From Caldimonas tepidiphila (lineage in GTDB: Bacteria; Pseudomonadota; Gammaproteobacteria; Burkholderiales; Burkholderiaceae_C): a DNA stretch of 34,973 bases. Numbering within the stretch: the first letter of the stretch is position 1; the number at the start of each line of letters is the position of its first letter. Of the stretch, positions 1-9,000 are shown in pieces. The stretch covers positions 1 through 34,973 of the forward strand of contig NZ_QXMG01000057.1 in assembly GCF_003569765.1 (NCBI RefSeq), given 5' to 3'. The position numbers and the translations under genes are program-made. Under the pieces are notes generated by a model. It searched no databases. It was given only the letters and a program-made list of their open reading frames with translations, and was not told the origin of the DNA.

Positions 1-17
1 CCTGCCTCTTGCTCTTG

Positions 18-74
18 GCATCAGGCATCCAATCATCACGCAATTGATGACGGGCCTTAGCGCAACACCTGATG
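18..74. repeat. Nested inverted repeats upstream of fadD
   Basis: GCATCAGG at 18-25 is the exact reverse complement of CCTGATGC at 67-74. Between them, CATCA at 34-38 pairs with TGATG at 45-49 around a six-base loop. The arrangement lies 49 bases before the fadD start codon, where an operator or leader structure would be expected. Function is inferred only; the arms are short enough to arise by chance. Confidence 0.3.
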
Positions 75-122
75 CGGACATGTCAGCGCTCCGTCAGACT
101 CGTTTCGAGGAGGAGTTGAACG

Positions 123-1793
123 ATGGAAAAGGTCTGGCTGAAGCACTACCCGGACGGGGTGCCGCCCGAGATCGACGACCGGGCCTACCCGTCGCTGGTC
201 GCGCTGCTGGAGGAGAGCTTCGCGAAGCACCGCGAGCGACCGGCCTACAAGTTCATGGGCAAGGCCTTCGGCTTCGGCGAGATCGACGAGCTGTCGCAGG
301 CCTTCGCCGCGTGGCTGCAGGCGCAGGGGCTGGAGAAGGGCGACCGCGTCGCGGTGATGATGCCCAACGTGCCGCAGTACCCGGTGGTGGTGGCCGGCAT
401 CCTGCGCGCCGGGCTGGTGGTGGTCAACGTCAACCCGCTCTACACGCCGCGCGAGCTCGAGCACCAGCTCAAGGACTCGGGCGCGAAGCTGATCGTCGTC
501 CTCGAGAACTTCGGCCGCACGCTGCAGCAGTGCTGGGACCAGGTGCCCACGCGCCGCGTGGTGCTCGCCGCGATGGGCGACATGCTCGGCATGATCAAGG
601 GCGCGCTCGTCAACCACGTGGTGCGCAGCGTCAAGAAGCTGGTGCCCGAGTTCGAGCTGCCCGGCGCGGTGCGCTTCAACGACACGATCGCGCAGGGCCG
701 CCGCGCGCCCTTCTCGAAGCCGCAGATCGGGCGCGAGGACATCGCGCTGCTGCAGTACACCGGCGGCACCACCGGCGTCGCGAAAGGCGCGGTGCTGCTG
801 CACCGCAACGTGATCGCCAACGTGCTGCAGTCCGATGCCTGGAACCAGCCGGCGATGCGCGCGGTGCCCGCAGGCGAGCAGCTGCACACCGTCTGCGCGC
901 TGCCGCTCTATCACATCTTCGCCTTCACGGTGAACATGATGCTGAGCCTGCGAAGCGGCGGCTGCACCATCCTGATCCCGAACCCGCGCGACCTGCCCGC
1001 GGTGCTCAAGGAATTGTCGAAGCACCGCTTCCACAGCTTCCCGGCGGTCAACACGCTCTTCAACGCGCTCGCGCACCACCCGGACTTCGGCAAGGTCGAC
1101 TGGCGCAGCCTCAAGCTGTCGGTGGGCGGCGGCATGGCGGTGCAGCAGGCCACCGCGAAGCTCTGGCTCGAGAAGACCGGCTGCGCGATCTGCGAGGGCT
1201 ACGGGCTGTCGGAGACCTCGCCGTCGGTGAGCTGCAACCCCACCGACTCGAAGGCCTTCAGCGGCACGATCGGCATGCCGCTGCCGTCCACCGAGATGAA
1301 GCTGATCGACGACGAGGGCCGCGAGGTGCCGCCCGGCACGCCCGGCGAGATCGCGATCCGCGGCCCGCAGGTGATGGCCGGCTACTGGCAGCGCCCGGAC
1401 GAGACCGCGCGCGTGATGACCGCCGACGGCTTCTTCAGGAGCGGCGATATCGGCACCGTGGACGAGCGCGGCTACTTCCGCATCGTCGACCGCAAGAAGG
1501 ACATGATCCTGGTGTCGGGCTTCAACGTCTACCCCAACGAGATCGAGGACGTCGTCTCGCAGCTCAAGGGCGTGCTCGAGTGCGCGGCCGTCGGCGTGCC
1601 CGACGAGCAGTCGGGCGAGGCGGTCAAGCTCGTCGTCGTGCGCGACGACCCGGCGCTCAGCGAGGGCGACGTGCGCGGCTGGTGCGAGCGCAACCTCACC
1701 GGCTACAAGCGCCCGCGCGTGATCGAGTTCCGCGAGCAGTTGCCCAAGACGCCGGTCGGCAAGATCCTGCGCCGCGAGCTGCGCGACAAGTAG
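123..1793 (+). CDS. fadD: Long-chain fatty acid--CoA ligase (FadD-type AMP-forming)
   Basis: This 556-residue protein belongs to the adenylate-forming (ANL) family. It should activate fatty acids to acyl-CoA through an acyl-AMP intermediate, feeding beta-oxidation or lipid synthesis at the inner membrane face. The ATP-binding P-loop YTGGTTGVAKGA starts at residue 212, the GYGLSETSP motif is near 359-367, the hinge region VDRKKDMILVSGFNVYP follows, and the catalytic lysine lies in KTPVGKILRREL near the C-terminus. Length is typical for FadD (about 560). The ATG at 123 is preceded by a strong GAGGAGG ribosome site at 108-114. It is followed by a terminator, so it is probably monocistronic. Chain-length specificity cannot be read from the sequence; a medium-chain ligase is the main alternative. 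Confidence 0.93.
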   Translation: MEKVWLKHYPDGVPPEIDDRAYPSLVALLEESFAKHRERPAYKFMGKAFGFGEIDELSQAFAAWLQAQGLEKGDRVAVMMPNVPQYPVVVAGILRAGLVVVNVNPLYTPRELEHQLKDSGAKLIVVLENFGRTLQQCWDQVPTRRVVLAAMGDMLGMIKGALVNHVVRSVKKLVPEFELPGAVRFNDTIAQGRRAPFSKPQIGREDIALLQYTGGTTGVAKGAVLLHRNVIANVLQSDAWNQPAMRAVPAGEQLHTVCALPLYHIFAFTVNMMLSLRSGGCTILIPNPRDLPAVLKELSKHRFHSFPAVNTLFNALAHHPDFGKVDWRSLKLSVGGGMAVQQATAKLWLEKTGCAICEGYGLSETSPSVSCNPTDSKAFSGTIGMPLPSTEMKLIDDEGREVPPGTPGEIAIRGPQVMAGYWQRPDETARVMTADGFFRSGDIGTVDERGYFRIVDRKKDMILVSGFNVYPNEIEDVVSQLKGVLECAAVGVPDEQSGEAVKLVVVRDDPALSEGDVRGWCERNLTGYKRPRVIEFREQLPKTPVGKILRRELRDK

Positions 1794-1827
1794 CCGGCGG
1801 CGCCGCCGCGCCGCATCGAGGCGGACG

Positions 1828-1859
1828 AGGCCCGATGGCAACATCGGGCCTTTGCATTT
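1828..1859 (+). terminator. Rho-independent terminator after fadD
   Basis: AGGCCCGATG (1828-1837) and CATCGGGCCT (1842-1851) form a perfect 10-bp stem with a GCAA tetraloop. The T-rich stretch TTGCATTT follows. It lies 35 bases after the fadD stop and just before the next gene. Confidence 0.75.
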
Positions 1860-1873
1860 GCACGGAGCCTGTT

Positions 1874-2653
1874 ATGAAGCCTGCCGCACCGGTGGCGATC
1901 GTCGCCGCGATGCACGAGGAGCTGCGCGCGCTGCTCGACGCGATGCCCGACGAGCGCCGGGTCGTGCGCGGCGGGCGCGCCTTCTACGCCGGGCACCTCG
2001 AGGGGCGCGAGGTGGTGGCGGTGCTGTCGGGCATCGGCAAGGTGGCGGCGGCGACGACCGCGACGCTGGCGATCGAGGCCTTCGGCGCGGGCGCGGTGCT
2101 GTTCACCGGCGTCGCCGGCGGCGTCGGCGAGGGCGTGCGCGTCGGCGACGTGGTGGTGGCCGACGCGCTGCTGCAGCACGACATGGACGCCTCGCCGCTG
2201 TTCCCGCGCTACGAGGTGCCGCTGACCGGGCGCGCCGCCTTCCCGGCCGATGCGGCGATGAGCGGGCGGCTCGCCGCGGCGGCCGCAGCCGTGCTCGCCG
2301 ATGCGGGCGAGCTGATCGGCCGCGAGCACCTCGCGCCCTTCGGCATCGAGGCGCCGCGGCTGCACCGCGGGCTGGTCGCCAGCGGCGACCGCTTCGTCAG
2401 CGGGGCGGCGGAGAGCCGCGCCCTGTGCGCGGCGCTGGCGCAGGCCGGCCACCTGCCGCTCGCGGTCGAGATGGAGGGCGCGGCGCTGGCGCAGGTCTGC
2501 CACGACTTCGGGGTGCCCTTCGCAGTGCTGCGCACGATCTCGGACCGCGCCGACGACAGTGCGCACGTCGACTTCCTCGCCTTCATCCGCGAGGTCGCGA
2601 GCCGCTACGCGGCGGCGATCGTGCGGCGCTTCGTGGCAGCAACAGGCGGCTGA
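1874..2653 (+). CDS. mtnN: 5'-methylthioadenosine/S-adenosylhomocysteine nucleosidase
   Basis: This 259-residue cytosolic PNP/UDP-family nucleosidase cleaves MTA and SAH to adenine plus the thioribose or ribosyl-homocysteine product. It supports methionine salvage and removes SAH, the methyltransferase inhibitor. Family residues are in place: the N-terminal AAMHEEL acid (E15), the VEMEGAA substrate-ribose motif (M200, E201) and the catalytic Asp in ISDRADD (D224). The same frame is open back to position 44, but similarity begins only at the ATG at 1874, which follows the fadD terminator. The protein is a little longer than E. coli Pfs (232), with inserts around residues 105-150. The main alternative is a general nucleoside phosphorylase-like protein; the E/D pair favours the nucleosidase. 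Confidence 0.9.
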   Translation: MKPAAPVAIVAAMHEELRALLDAMPDERRVVRGGRAFYAGHLEGREVVAVLSGIGKVAAATTATLAIEAFGAGAVLFTGVAGGVGEGVRVGDVVVADALLQHDMDASPLFPRYEVPLTGRAAFPADAAMSGRLAAAAAAVLADAGELIGREHLAPFGIEAPRLHRGLVASGDRFVSGAAESRALCAALAQAGHLPLAVEMEGAALAQVCHDFGVPFAVLRTISDRADDSAHVDFLAFIREVASRYAAAIVRRFVAATGG

Positions 2654-2863
2654 GAGGTTTTCCAGCAACCCAGGCCTACATCGAGGGTGCCGTTGGACAC
2701 TTGCTGCCGCTTGTCGCGACAGCGAGTCCGTTTGTCATCGTTTTGTTGCTCGCGTCTACAAATACCTCGACAGTCCGCACAAGCTCTCACAAAATGAAAC
2801 ACGGATAGAGCGCTGTGCGCGGCGTCTGCTGCGCCACGGCCGGGTTTCAGCACGACGGGCGCT

Positions 2864-3280
2864 ATGCAACGCAATCGCGGATTTACTCTTATCGAGTTGA
2901 TGATCACTGTGGCGGTCATCGCCATCTTGGCTGCGATCTCGCTGCCGAGTTACGAAGACTACATGCGCAGGGGGCGGCGTGCCGATGCCCAGGCCTTCCT
3001 CCAGGAAGTTGCAGCCCGGCAACAGCATTTCCTCGTCGACCGGCGTGCTTACGGAACCAGTGTGACCGCCGCTCCCAGTGCGGGTGGGTTGGGGCTGGCG
3101 GTGCCATCTGCGGTGTCGAATCACTACGACATTGCGCTTGCCACGGACAACACCGCGCGCCCGCCCACCTTCAATGTCACGGCTGCGCCAAAAAGCGCTC
3201 AGGCCTCGGACAAGTGCGGCACCTTGGCCGTCAATCAGGCTGGGACAAGGACCGCAACGGGTACGGGTGCGTGCTGGTGA
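2864..3280 (+). CDS. pilE: Type IV pilin (PilE-like)
   Basis: This 138-residue prepilin has a short leader ending MQRNRG, then FTLIELMITVAVIAILAAISLPSYEDYMRRGRRA-type helix residues. Prepilin peptidase should cut after G6, leaving N-methyl-Phe and the conserved Glu at mature position 5. The C-terminal part carries two cysteines (in DKCG and the terminal GACW) that could form the usual pilin disulfide loop. It begins a six-gene pilus cluster, whereas in many betaproteobacteria pilE closes the equivalent cluster. Its stop overlaps the fimT start by one base. The ribosome site is weak. By size it could be a minor pilin such as PilE of the fimT-pilY1 cluster rather than the major PilA subunit; I favour a minor pilin. 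Confidence 0.88.
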   Translation: MQRNRGFTLIELMITVAVIAILAAISLPSYEDYMRRGRRADAQAFLQEVAARQQHFLVDRRAYGTSVTAAPSAGGLGLAVPSAVSNHYDIALATDNTARPPTFNVTAAPKSAQASDKCGTLAVNQAGTRTATGTGACW

Positions 3281-3795
3281 TGGCCGCCCATGCATTTCCG
3301 GAAGCAAGAGGCCGTGCCTGGCATCGCGCGAGCGCGGCGCGCGGTTTCACGCTGATCGAAGCGATGGTCGTGGTCGGCATGGTGGCCATCCTCAGTACGG
3401 TCGCGGCGCCGAGCTTTAGGTCATTCATCGGCACGATGAACTCGAGGACGGCCGCCTTCGACCTCATCAGCGATCTGTCGATGGCTCGCTCGGAGGCGAT
3501 CAAGCGCAATCAGCAGGTCGTGCTGCAACCCGTGGTCGCCGGCGACTGGTCCAAGGGTTGGCGCGTTGTCAGCGGAGGCGCGGTCTTGCGGGAGCGAGGG
3601 GAACTGGCGTCCTCGCTCGCGATTGCGGCAGCCCCTGCCTCGTTGCAGTTCCGCCCCAACGGCCGCCTGGCAGACGAGGTCGCGGACGGCAACCTCGCCT
3701 GGTCGATCAGTTCCACCATCAGCGGCGTCGGCGCGCGCTGCGTGGTGATCACGCCGACCGGCTCGGCTCGGTCCAAGGCGGGGACGTGCGCATGA
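3280..3795 (+). CDS. fimT: Minor pilin FimT / GspH family
   Basis: This 171-residue prepilin-like protein has a GspH/FimT fold. A leader of about 22 residues precedes the cleavage motif RG|FTLIEAMVVVGMVAILSTVAAPSF, with the mature Glu5 at E27. The segment AAFDLISDLSMARSEAIKRNQQVVL is the FimT/GspH hallmark. FimT proteins prime pilus assembly and, in some species, bind DNA for natural transformation. The ATG at 3280 overlaps the preceding pilE stop as TGATG, implying translational coupling. The frame is open upstream to 2815, but no pilin signal precedes the chosen start. The leader is longer than usual. Confidence 0.87.
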   Translation: MAAHAFPEARGRAWHRASAARGFTLIEAMVVVGMVAILSTVAAPSFRSFIGTMNSRTAAFDLISDLSMARSEAIKRNQQVVLQPVVAGDWSKGWRVVSGGAVLRERGELASSLAIAAAPASLQFRPNGRLADEVADGNLAWSISSTISGVGARCVVITPTGSARSKAGTCA

Positions 3796-4331
3796 AACTC
3801 GAACGGCGTGCGAAAGCCCGACAGGGCGGCTTCTCGATGATCGAAGTCCTGGTCACGCTGCTGATCCTGGCATTCGGGCTGATCGGTATGGCGGGCTTCC
3901 TCACCAAGGCCACCGCCATGACAGCAGACGCTGCTCAACGCGCGCGCGCGGCCGCTCTGCTCAACGACATGGCCAGCCGGGTGGCGAACAACAAGGCGAA
4001 TGCAGGGGCTTACGTGTCGGCGACGGTCCATGGTGCGACGGCACGGAACTGCGCCGGGCTTGCCGGAGCGGAACGCGATCTGTGCGAATGGAACAACCTG
4101 CTCTTGGGCACGAATGACGCGCAGGCGGGGGGCAATGCTGCGTTCCTCGGCTTTCGCGGCTGCATCACCCGGCCGAACGCCCTCGAGCCCGTGTTCGTGG
4201 TGACGGTGGCCTGGGGATCCTTGACTCCCGGCATTCCGCCGGCCGATACCTGCGCGGTAAACGCTTATGGCGACGACACCCATCGTCGCGTGATCCGCTC
4301 CCAGGTGCGGGTGGCGACGCTTGCAGCATGA
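3792..4331 (+). CDS. pilV: Type IV pilus modification protein PilV (minor pilin)
   Basis: This 179-residue minor pilin has the cleavage motif QGG|FSMIEVLVTLLILAFGLIGMAG, with Glu5 of the mature protein at E18. The FGLIGMAG pattern and the following ...RARAAALLNDMASRV helix are typical of PilV. PilV with FimT, PilW, PilX and PilE forms the priming complex that initiates fibre assembly and carries PilY1 to the tip. Its ATG overlaps the fimT stop (ATGA at 3792-3795), and its own stop overlaps pilW in the same way. Cysteines in NCAG, DLCEW, GCITR and DTCAV suggest disulfides formed in the periplasm. Confidence 0.88.
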   Translation: MKLERRAKARQGGFSMIEVLVTLLILAFGLIGMAGFLTKATAMTADAAQRARAAALLNDMASRVANNKANAGAYVSATVHGATARNCAGLAGAERDLCEWNNLLLGTNDAQAGGNAAFLGFRGCITRPNALEPVFVVTVAWGSLTPGIPPADTCAVNAYGDDTHRRVIRSQVRVATLAA

Positions 4332-5383
4332 AGGTGAAGGTCATGAAGGAAACGGGGGCGTGCCCTCTCCATGGGCGTCCTCGCGAGGACGGCTTCACGC
4401 TGGTGGAGGTCCTGGTGGCGATGGCCCTGGGACTCTTGATCCTCCTAGCGCTGGTCACCCTCTTTTCTCGTAACTCGGCCAACCAGCAGGACCTGGAGCA
4501 GACGATCCGGCAGTTGGAGAGCGTCCGCTTCTCGATGGACACGCTCTCCGAGGACGTGATGCATGCCGGGTACTTCTCCGACTTCAATCCGGAGACGATG
4601 CTGGTCGCGCCCGCTTACCAGACCCCGGATCCTTGCGCCGTCGGCTTGGCGGCCCTGGGTTGGGACACCGCTGCCAGCCCCGTCCAGATGCCGGTTCCGA
4701 TCCAGGGCATTGCCGCCGGCACTGCAGTCGCTTGCCTCGGAAATCGGAGGCCGGGGACGGAGGCCTTGGTCATCCGCCGTGCCGAGACCACGGCGGCCAG
4801 CCCGATGGCCTCCGGCCGTGCGGACAACCTGTACATCCAGGTTGCGCGTTGCAGCCTCGACGCACAGCGGCTGCGCGTCGCCGCAGTTCCTGCCGCCAAC
4901 CCCGAGGCGACTTTCAATCTGCGGCGTCCCGACTGCACCACCGTGAACGATGCCCTGCGCCGCCTGATGCAACGCACGTACTTCATCGCGTCCTGCAACG
5001 ACTGCAATGCCAACGACGGAATCCCGACCCTCAAGCGCGTCGAGATGATCAACGGGGCGCTGCGGACGACCGCGATCGCCGAAGGCATCGAGAACCTGCA
5101 GGTGGAGTACGGGCTGGATACCGACAACGACGGTCAGCCGAATGTTTTCGCGACGCTAGGTTCGGGGCTCATCAACGGAGTGGCACCCAATGTCTGGCAG
5201 AACGTCGTCGCGGTGCGACTGCACCTGCTGACCCGCAACATCCAGGCCACTCCGGGCTACAGCGACATGCGCACCTATCAGATCGGCCCCGACGTTTCCG
5301 TCGTCACCCCCTCGGACGGCTTCAAGCGCACCTTGCTGACCACCACCGTCAGGCTCAACAACGTCGGCGGGAGGCGGGAGTGA
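4328..5383 (+). CDS. pilW: Type IV pilus assembly protein PilW (minor pilin)
   Basis: This 351-residue PilW-family minor pilin has the prepilin motif EDG|FTLVEVLVAMALGLLILLALVTLF, with cleavage after G22 and mature Glu5 at E27. The large C-terminal pseudopilin domain contains the PilW pattern ...DTLSEDVMHAGYFSDF and a late segment beginning IENLQVEYGLDTDNDGQPN, which resembles a calcium- or loop-forming acidic stretch. The start at 4328 is chosen because it overlaps the pilV stop as ATGA; MKETG at 4343 is an alternative that shortens the leader by five residues. It acts in the pilus tip and priming complex with its neighbours. Confidence 0.87.
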   Translation: MKVKVMKETGACPLHGRPREDGFTLVEVLVAMALGLLILLALVTLFSRNSANQQDLEQTIRQLESVRFSMDTLSEDVMHAGYFSDFNPETMLVAPAYQTPDPCAVGLAALGWDTAASPVQMPVPIQGIAAGTAVACLGNRRPGTEALVIRRAETTAASPMASGRADNLYIQVARCSLDAQRLRVAAVPAANPEATFNLRRPDCTTVNDALRRLMQRTYFIASCNDCNANDGIPTLKRVEMINGALRTTAIAEGIENLQVEYGLDTDNDGQPNVFATLGSGLINGVAPNVWQNVVAVRLHLLTRNIQATPGYSDMRTYQIGPDVSVVTPSDGFKRTLLTTTVRLNNVGGRRE

Positions 5384-5388
5384 GAGTG

Positions 5389-6009
5389 ATGAAGTCCTTC
5401 CGGAGCCGCGCCGGCCAGTCCGGCTCGGCATTGCTGGTGACGTTGGTGTTCCTGTTGCTCTTCGCGATCATGGCGGGGACGGTGTTCCGCAACTCCCTCA
5501 CCAGCGTGCAGGCGATCGGCAACATGCAGTGGCGATCGGAGGCCATCACCGCGGCCAACGACGCGATCGACCGCATCCTGAGTTCGGCGGACTTCGCCAC
5601 CAACGCCCTGGTGGTCACGCAGCAGGTCAATGCGGCGCCGTTCCAGCTCGACGCGAACGGCGACGGCGTCAACGACATCAGCGTCAGCTTTCCCGTCGTC
5701 TCGCTCGACGGAGTCGCGCGCGCCGGCCCCCGCTGCCTGAGGGCCGAGCCGATCCCGAACAAGGACCTCGATCCGGAATCGGCCCGGGATTCCGGCTGCT
5801 TCGCCTCCAGTCTCGGCAGCAGCAGCGGCATCGCCCTCGAGACTTCGGACGGGGGGACCGCCCCGACGAGCCAGACCCTGTCCCTGTGCGCCAACACCGA
5901 ATGGTCGATCACGGTGCGCGCCGTCGACGCGGTCACCAATACCAGCGTCGACGTGGTGCAGGGCGTGGGCGTGCGGGTGCCTTCCACGTCCGTGCCCACC
6001 TGCGAGTGA
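5389..6009 (+). CDS. pilX: Type IV pilus assembly protein PilX (minor pilin)
   Basis: This 206-residue PilX-type protein has the short basic leader MKSFRSRAGQSG followed by SALLVTLVFLLLFAIMAGTVF. Like other PilX proteins it lacks the canonical Glu at mature position 5, and a run of aliphatic residues takes its place. The helix continues into RSEAITAANDAIDRIL, similar to the PilX family 'A.E.A...' region. I chose the ATG at 5389 because GGGAG at 5376-5380 sits about eight bases upstream. A GTG at 5380 overlapping the pilW stop (GTGA) would add three residues and keep the coupling pattern. It ends one base into pilY1. Confidence 0.82.
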   Translation: MKSFRSRAGQSGSALLVTLVFLLLFAIMAGTVFRNSLTSVQAIGNMQWRSEAITAANDAIDRILSSADFATNALVVTQQVNAAPFQLDANGDGVNDISVSFPVVSLDGVARAGPRCLRAEPIPNKDLDPESARDSGCFASSLGSSSGIALETSDGGTAPTSQTLSLCANTEWSITVRAVDAVTNTSVDVVQGVGVRVPSTSVPTCE

Positions 6010-9000
6010 TGATCCTCATGAGAAGCCAAATGCGCCGCCCCCGTCCTGCCGCAAAGCGTCTTGCGCGCCCCTTCGCCGCGCTCGTGATATCCGCGCTCGG
6101 CCTCCAAGGCACAGCCTTGGCCGCCGACATCGACATCTACGGACCGAAGGGCGGCGGCGGCAGCCCGAACGTGGTGTTCCTGCTCGACAACACGTCGAAC
6201 TGGTCGGGCAACAACCAGGGCTGGAACGCCGAAGCCTCCGCCACGAGATGCCTGTCGCTGAGCGGGGATGAGCGGGAAAGCTGCCGCAATATCGTCCGGA
6301 TCATCTACTACACCGGCGTGAACGGGAAGAAGTTTCCGTGGGAGAACGGCTACCAGTCGAACAGGGACAACGTGAGCCTGACCCAGGGTCAGGTGCAGCT
6401 GCGTGCGCTGAGGTTGGTCCTCAACGAGCTGGTGTGCTCGGGCAGCAGCAATGCGCTGGACGTCAACATCGGCCTGGCGATGATCGGAAGCACCGGCTCG
6501 GTGCTGAGCAACGGCCACAGCACCGGTTTCATCCGCTATGCCGTGCAACCCCTGAAAGGCACAGGGACGACGGCCAACAGCAGCTGCAAGGCGCTGATCG
6601 ACGACCTCGACACCATCGACAGCAAGATCACCGACCCGACCTTCAAGGCCCCCTCGAGCGCCAACTACGGCGCCGCGATGTACGAGGTCTTCAAGTACTT
6701 CGGCGGCCACACCCACCCGAACCTCGCGAGCCAAGCCAGCGCCAACGGCGCCACGCCGATCGGCTCGACGGGTTACGGGCCGATCCGGTTCTCCAATCCG
6801 AATCCGCTCGACGACCCCCGCGCGTTCGTCGATCCCTCCACGCGCACCACCTACCAAAGCCCGCTGAGCATCGCCAACAGCTGCACCAACAACTACCTGG
6901 TGCTGGTGGGCAACGGCTACCCCGATGCCGAGCCGACCAACAACGGGGGGCCGGTGGTATTCAACGGGATCGGCTACACCCCCCCCGCCTTGTCCGCGAT
7001 CAGTTCCGACACCAGCCGCTTTGCCGACGAGTGGGCCTACTTCCTGGCCAACACCGACGTCAGCAGCCTGCCCGGCGTGCAGCGCGTGCTGACCTACACG
7101 ATCAACACCTACAAGGACAATCCGAGCACGAGCCAGGCCAGGCTGCTCAAGTCGATGGCCGCGGTCGGCGGGGTCGGGCCGGGCGCCTATCTCGAGATCG
7201 GCGGCGATCTGATGGGCCTCGTCAACGGCTTCAAGGAGGTGCTGGCCAACATCGCATCGGTCAACAGCGTGTTCACGGCGACCACGCTGCCGGTCTCGAC
7301 CACGACGCAGGGCACTTACCTGAACCAGATCTTCGTCGGCATGTTCCGCCCGGACGCCGGCGGCAGCCCGCGCTGGGTGGGCAACCTGAAGCAGTACGAA
7401 CTGGGGCTGGTCAATGGCGTGCTGGACCTCGTGGATGCGAAGGGCAAGAGCGCGGTCAGCGCCGGCTTCTTCTCGCCGCTGGCCGAGAGCTACTGGTCCA
7501 GGAGCAGCGTCTTCTTCACCAATCAGCCCTCCGGCACGCCGGCGTCGGCCAGCGACCTGCCCGACGGCGCGATCGTCGAGAAGGGCGGCGCGGCGCAGAT
7601 GCTGCGTGAGTCCAACCTCCAGAGCTCTGCCGGCCGCACCGTCTACACCGCGCCTGCGGCCGGCGGTGCGCTGACGAGCTTTTCCGGGAGCAATGCGGCG
7701 GTGACGTCGAGTCTGACCGCCGCCGAGATCGCCTGGGCGCGCGGGGAGGCCAACGTCACCTCCGGCGCGGGGATGGAGGACTTTGTCGGCGCCTATCTCG
7801 ACGGCAGCACCGTCCGGGATCTCGGGACGACCGGCGCGCGCCACAGCATCCACGGCGACGTGCTGCATTCGAAGCCGGTGGCGCTGAACTACGGCGACGG
7901 GCGGGTGGTGGTCTACTACGGCTCCAACGACGGCTTCTTCCGCGCGATCGACGGCAGGAAGACGGGCACCTCGAGGGGGCAGGAGCTGTGGTCCTTCGTG
8001 GCACCGGAGCACTACGGCTCAATCAAGCGCCTTCGCGCCGGCACGCCGATGCTGCAGATCCCCGAAAACAGCAGCGACGGCACCCTGCTCGCGCCCGCAG
8101 CCGGCACCTTGCAGAAGAGCTACGGCATGGACGGACCGATCGGCGTCTATGCCCGCTACAGCCGGACCGGAGCGGTCACCGAGGCCTTCCTCTATCCGAC
8201 GATGCGGCGAGGGGGGCGCAACGTCTACGCCTTCAATGTGAGCGATCCGCTGAACCCCCGCTACATGTGGAAGATCACGGGCGGCAGCGGCGATTTCGCG
8301 GACCTGGCGCAGACCTGGTCGATGCCCAAGCCGGTGCTCTTCAAGTCGGCGTCCGCGACGCCGCCGGTCCTGCTGCTGATGGGGGGCGGCTACGACGCTG
8401 CGGAGGACAGTAACGCCTCGAGCAGCACGGGCAAGGGCAACGTTGTCTACGTCATCGACGGCCGCGACGGGCGCCGGATCGCCGCGTTGCGCACCGAGCA
8501 CTCGGTGCCGTCCGATGTGGCGGTCGCCGACGTGGACGGCGATGGCGTGCCTGATCGGGCCTATGTCGCGGACGTGCGCGGCAATCTCTATCGCATCGAC
8601 TTCCCGACGACCGGCGACCTGCAGCTGTCCTCGACGTGGAGCAACGTGCGGGCGGTCAAGATCGCGGAACTCGGTGGAAAGATCTTTTTCCAGCCGGACG
8701 TGGTCGTGACGACGAAATTCGTCGCCGTGCTGGTGGGCACCGGGGATCGCGAGAAGCCGTTGCTGTCGTCCACGAGCGACAACTTCTTCCTCGTCAAGGA
8801 CAACCTCGGCGCGCCACGCGAGCTGCCGCTGCGGAAGGCCGACCTGACGCGGGTGGCGAAGATCGACAACGGCTCGATGCAGCCGACCGCCGTGGTCAAC
8901 CCCGTCAACAACACGGCGGGCTGCTATGTCGAGCTCGCGACCAACGGCGAGAAGGTGGTGAATGCGCCCTTCAGCTTCTCGGGCAACACCTATTTCGGCA

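Noticed and set aside
57-1844. 595-codon open frame opposite fadD
   Set aside because: It is an antisense shadow produced by high GC and codon bias; its translation is Arg/Ala/His-rich with no motifs, whereas fadD on the + strand has all family motifs.
2732-2762. Promoter before pilE (TTGTCA ... TACAAA)
   Set aside because: The spacer is 19 bases, too long for a good sigma-70 site, and the -10 match is modest.
2654-2863. Sigma-54 (-24/-12) site driving the pilus cluster
   Set aside because: I looked for GG-N10-GC with the expected TGGCAC/TTGC context; the closest sequence, TTGGACACTTGCTGCC, has the wrong spacing.
5355-8012. 885-codon open frame opposite pilX-pilY1
   Set aside because: Low-complexity Arg/Ala/Val/Asp translation typical of an antisense frame; pilX and pilY1 account for the region.
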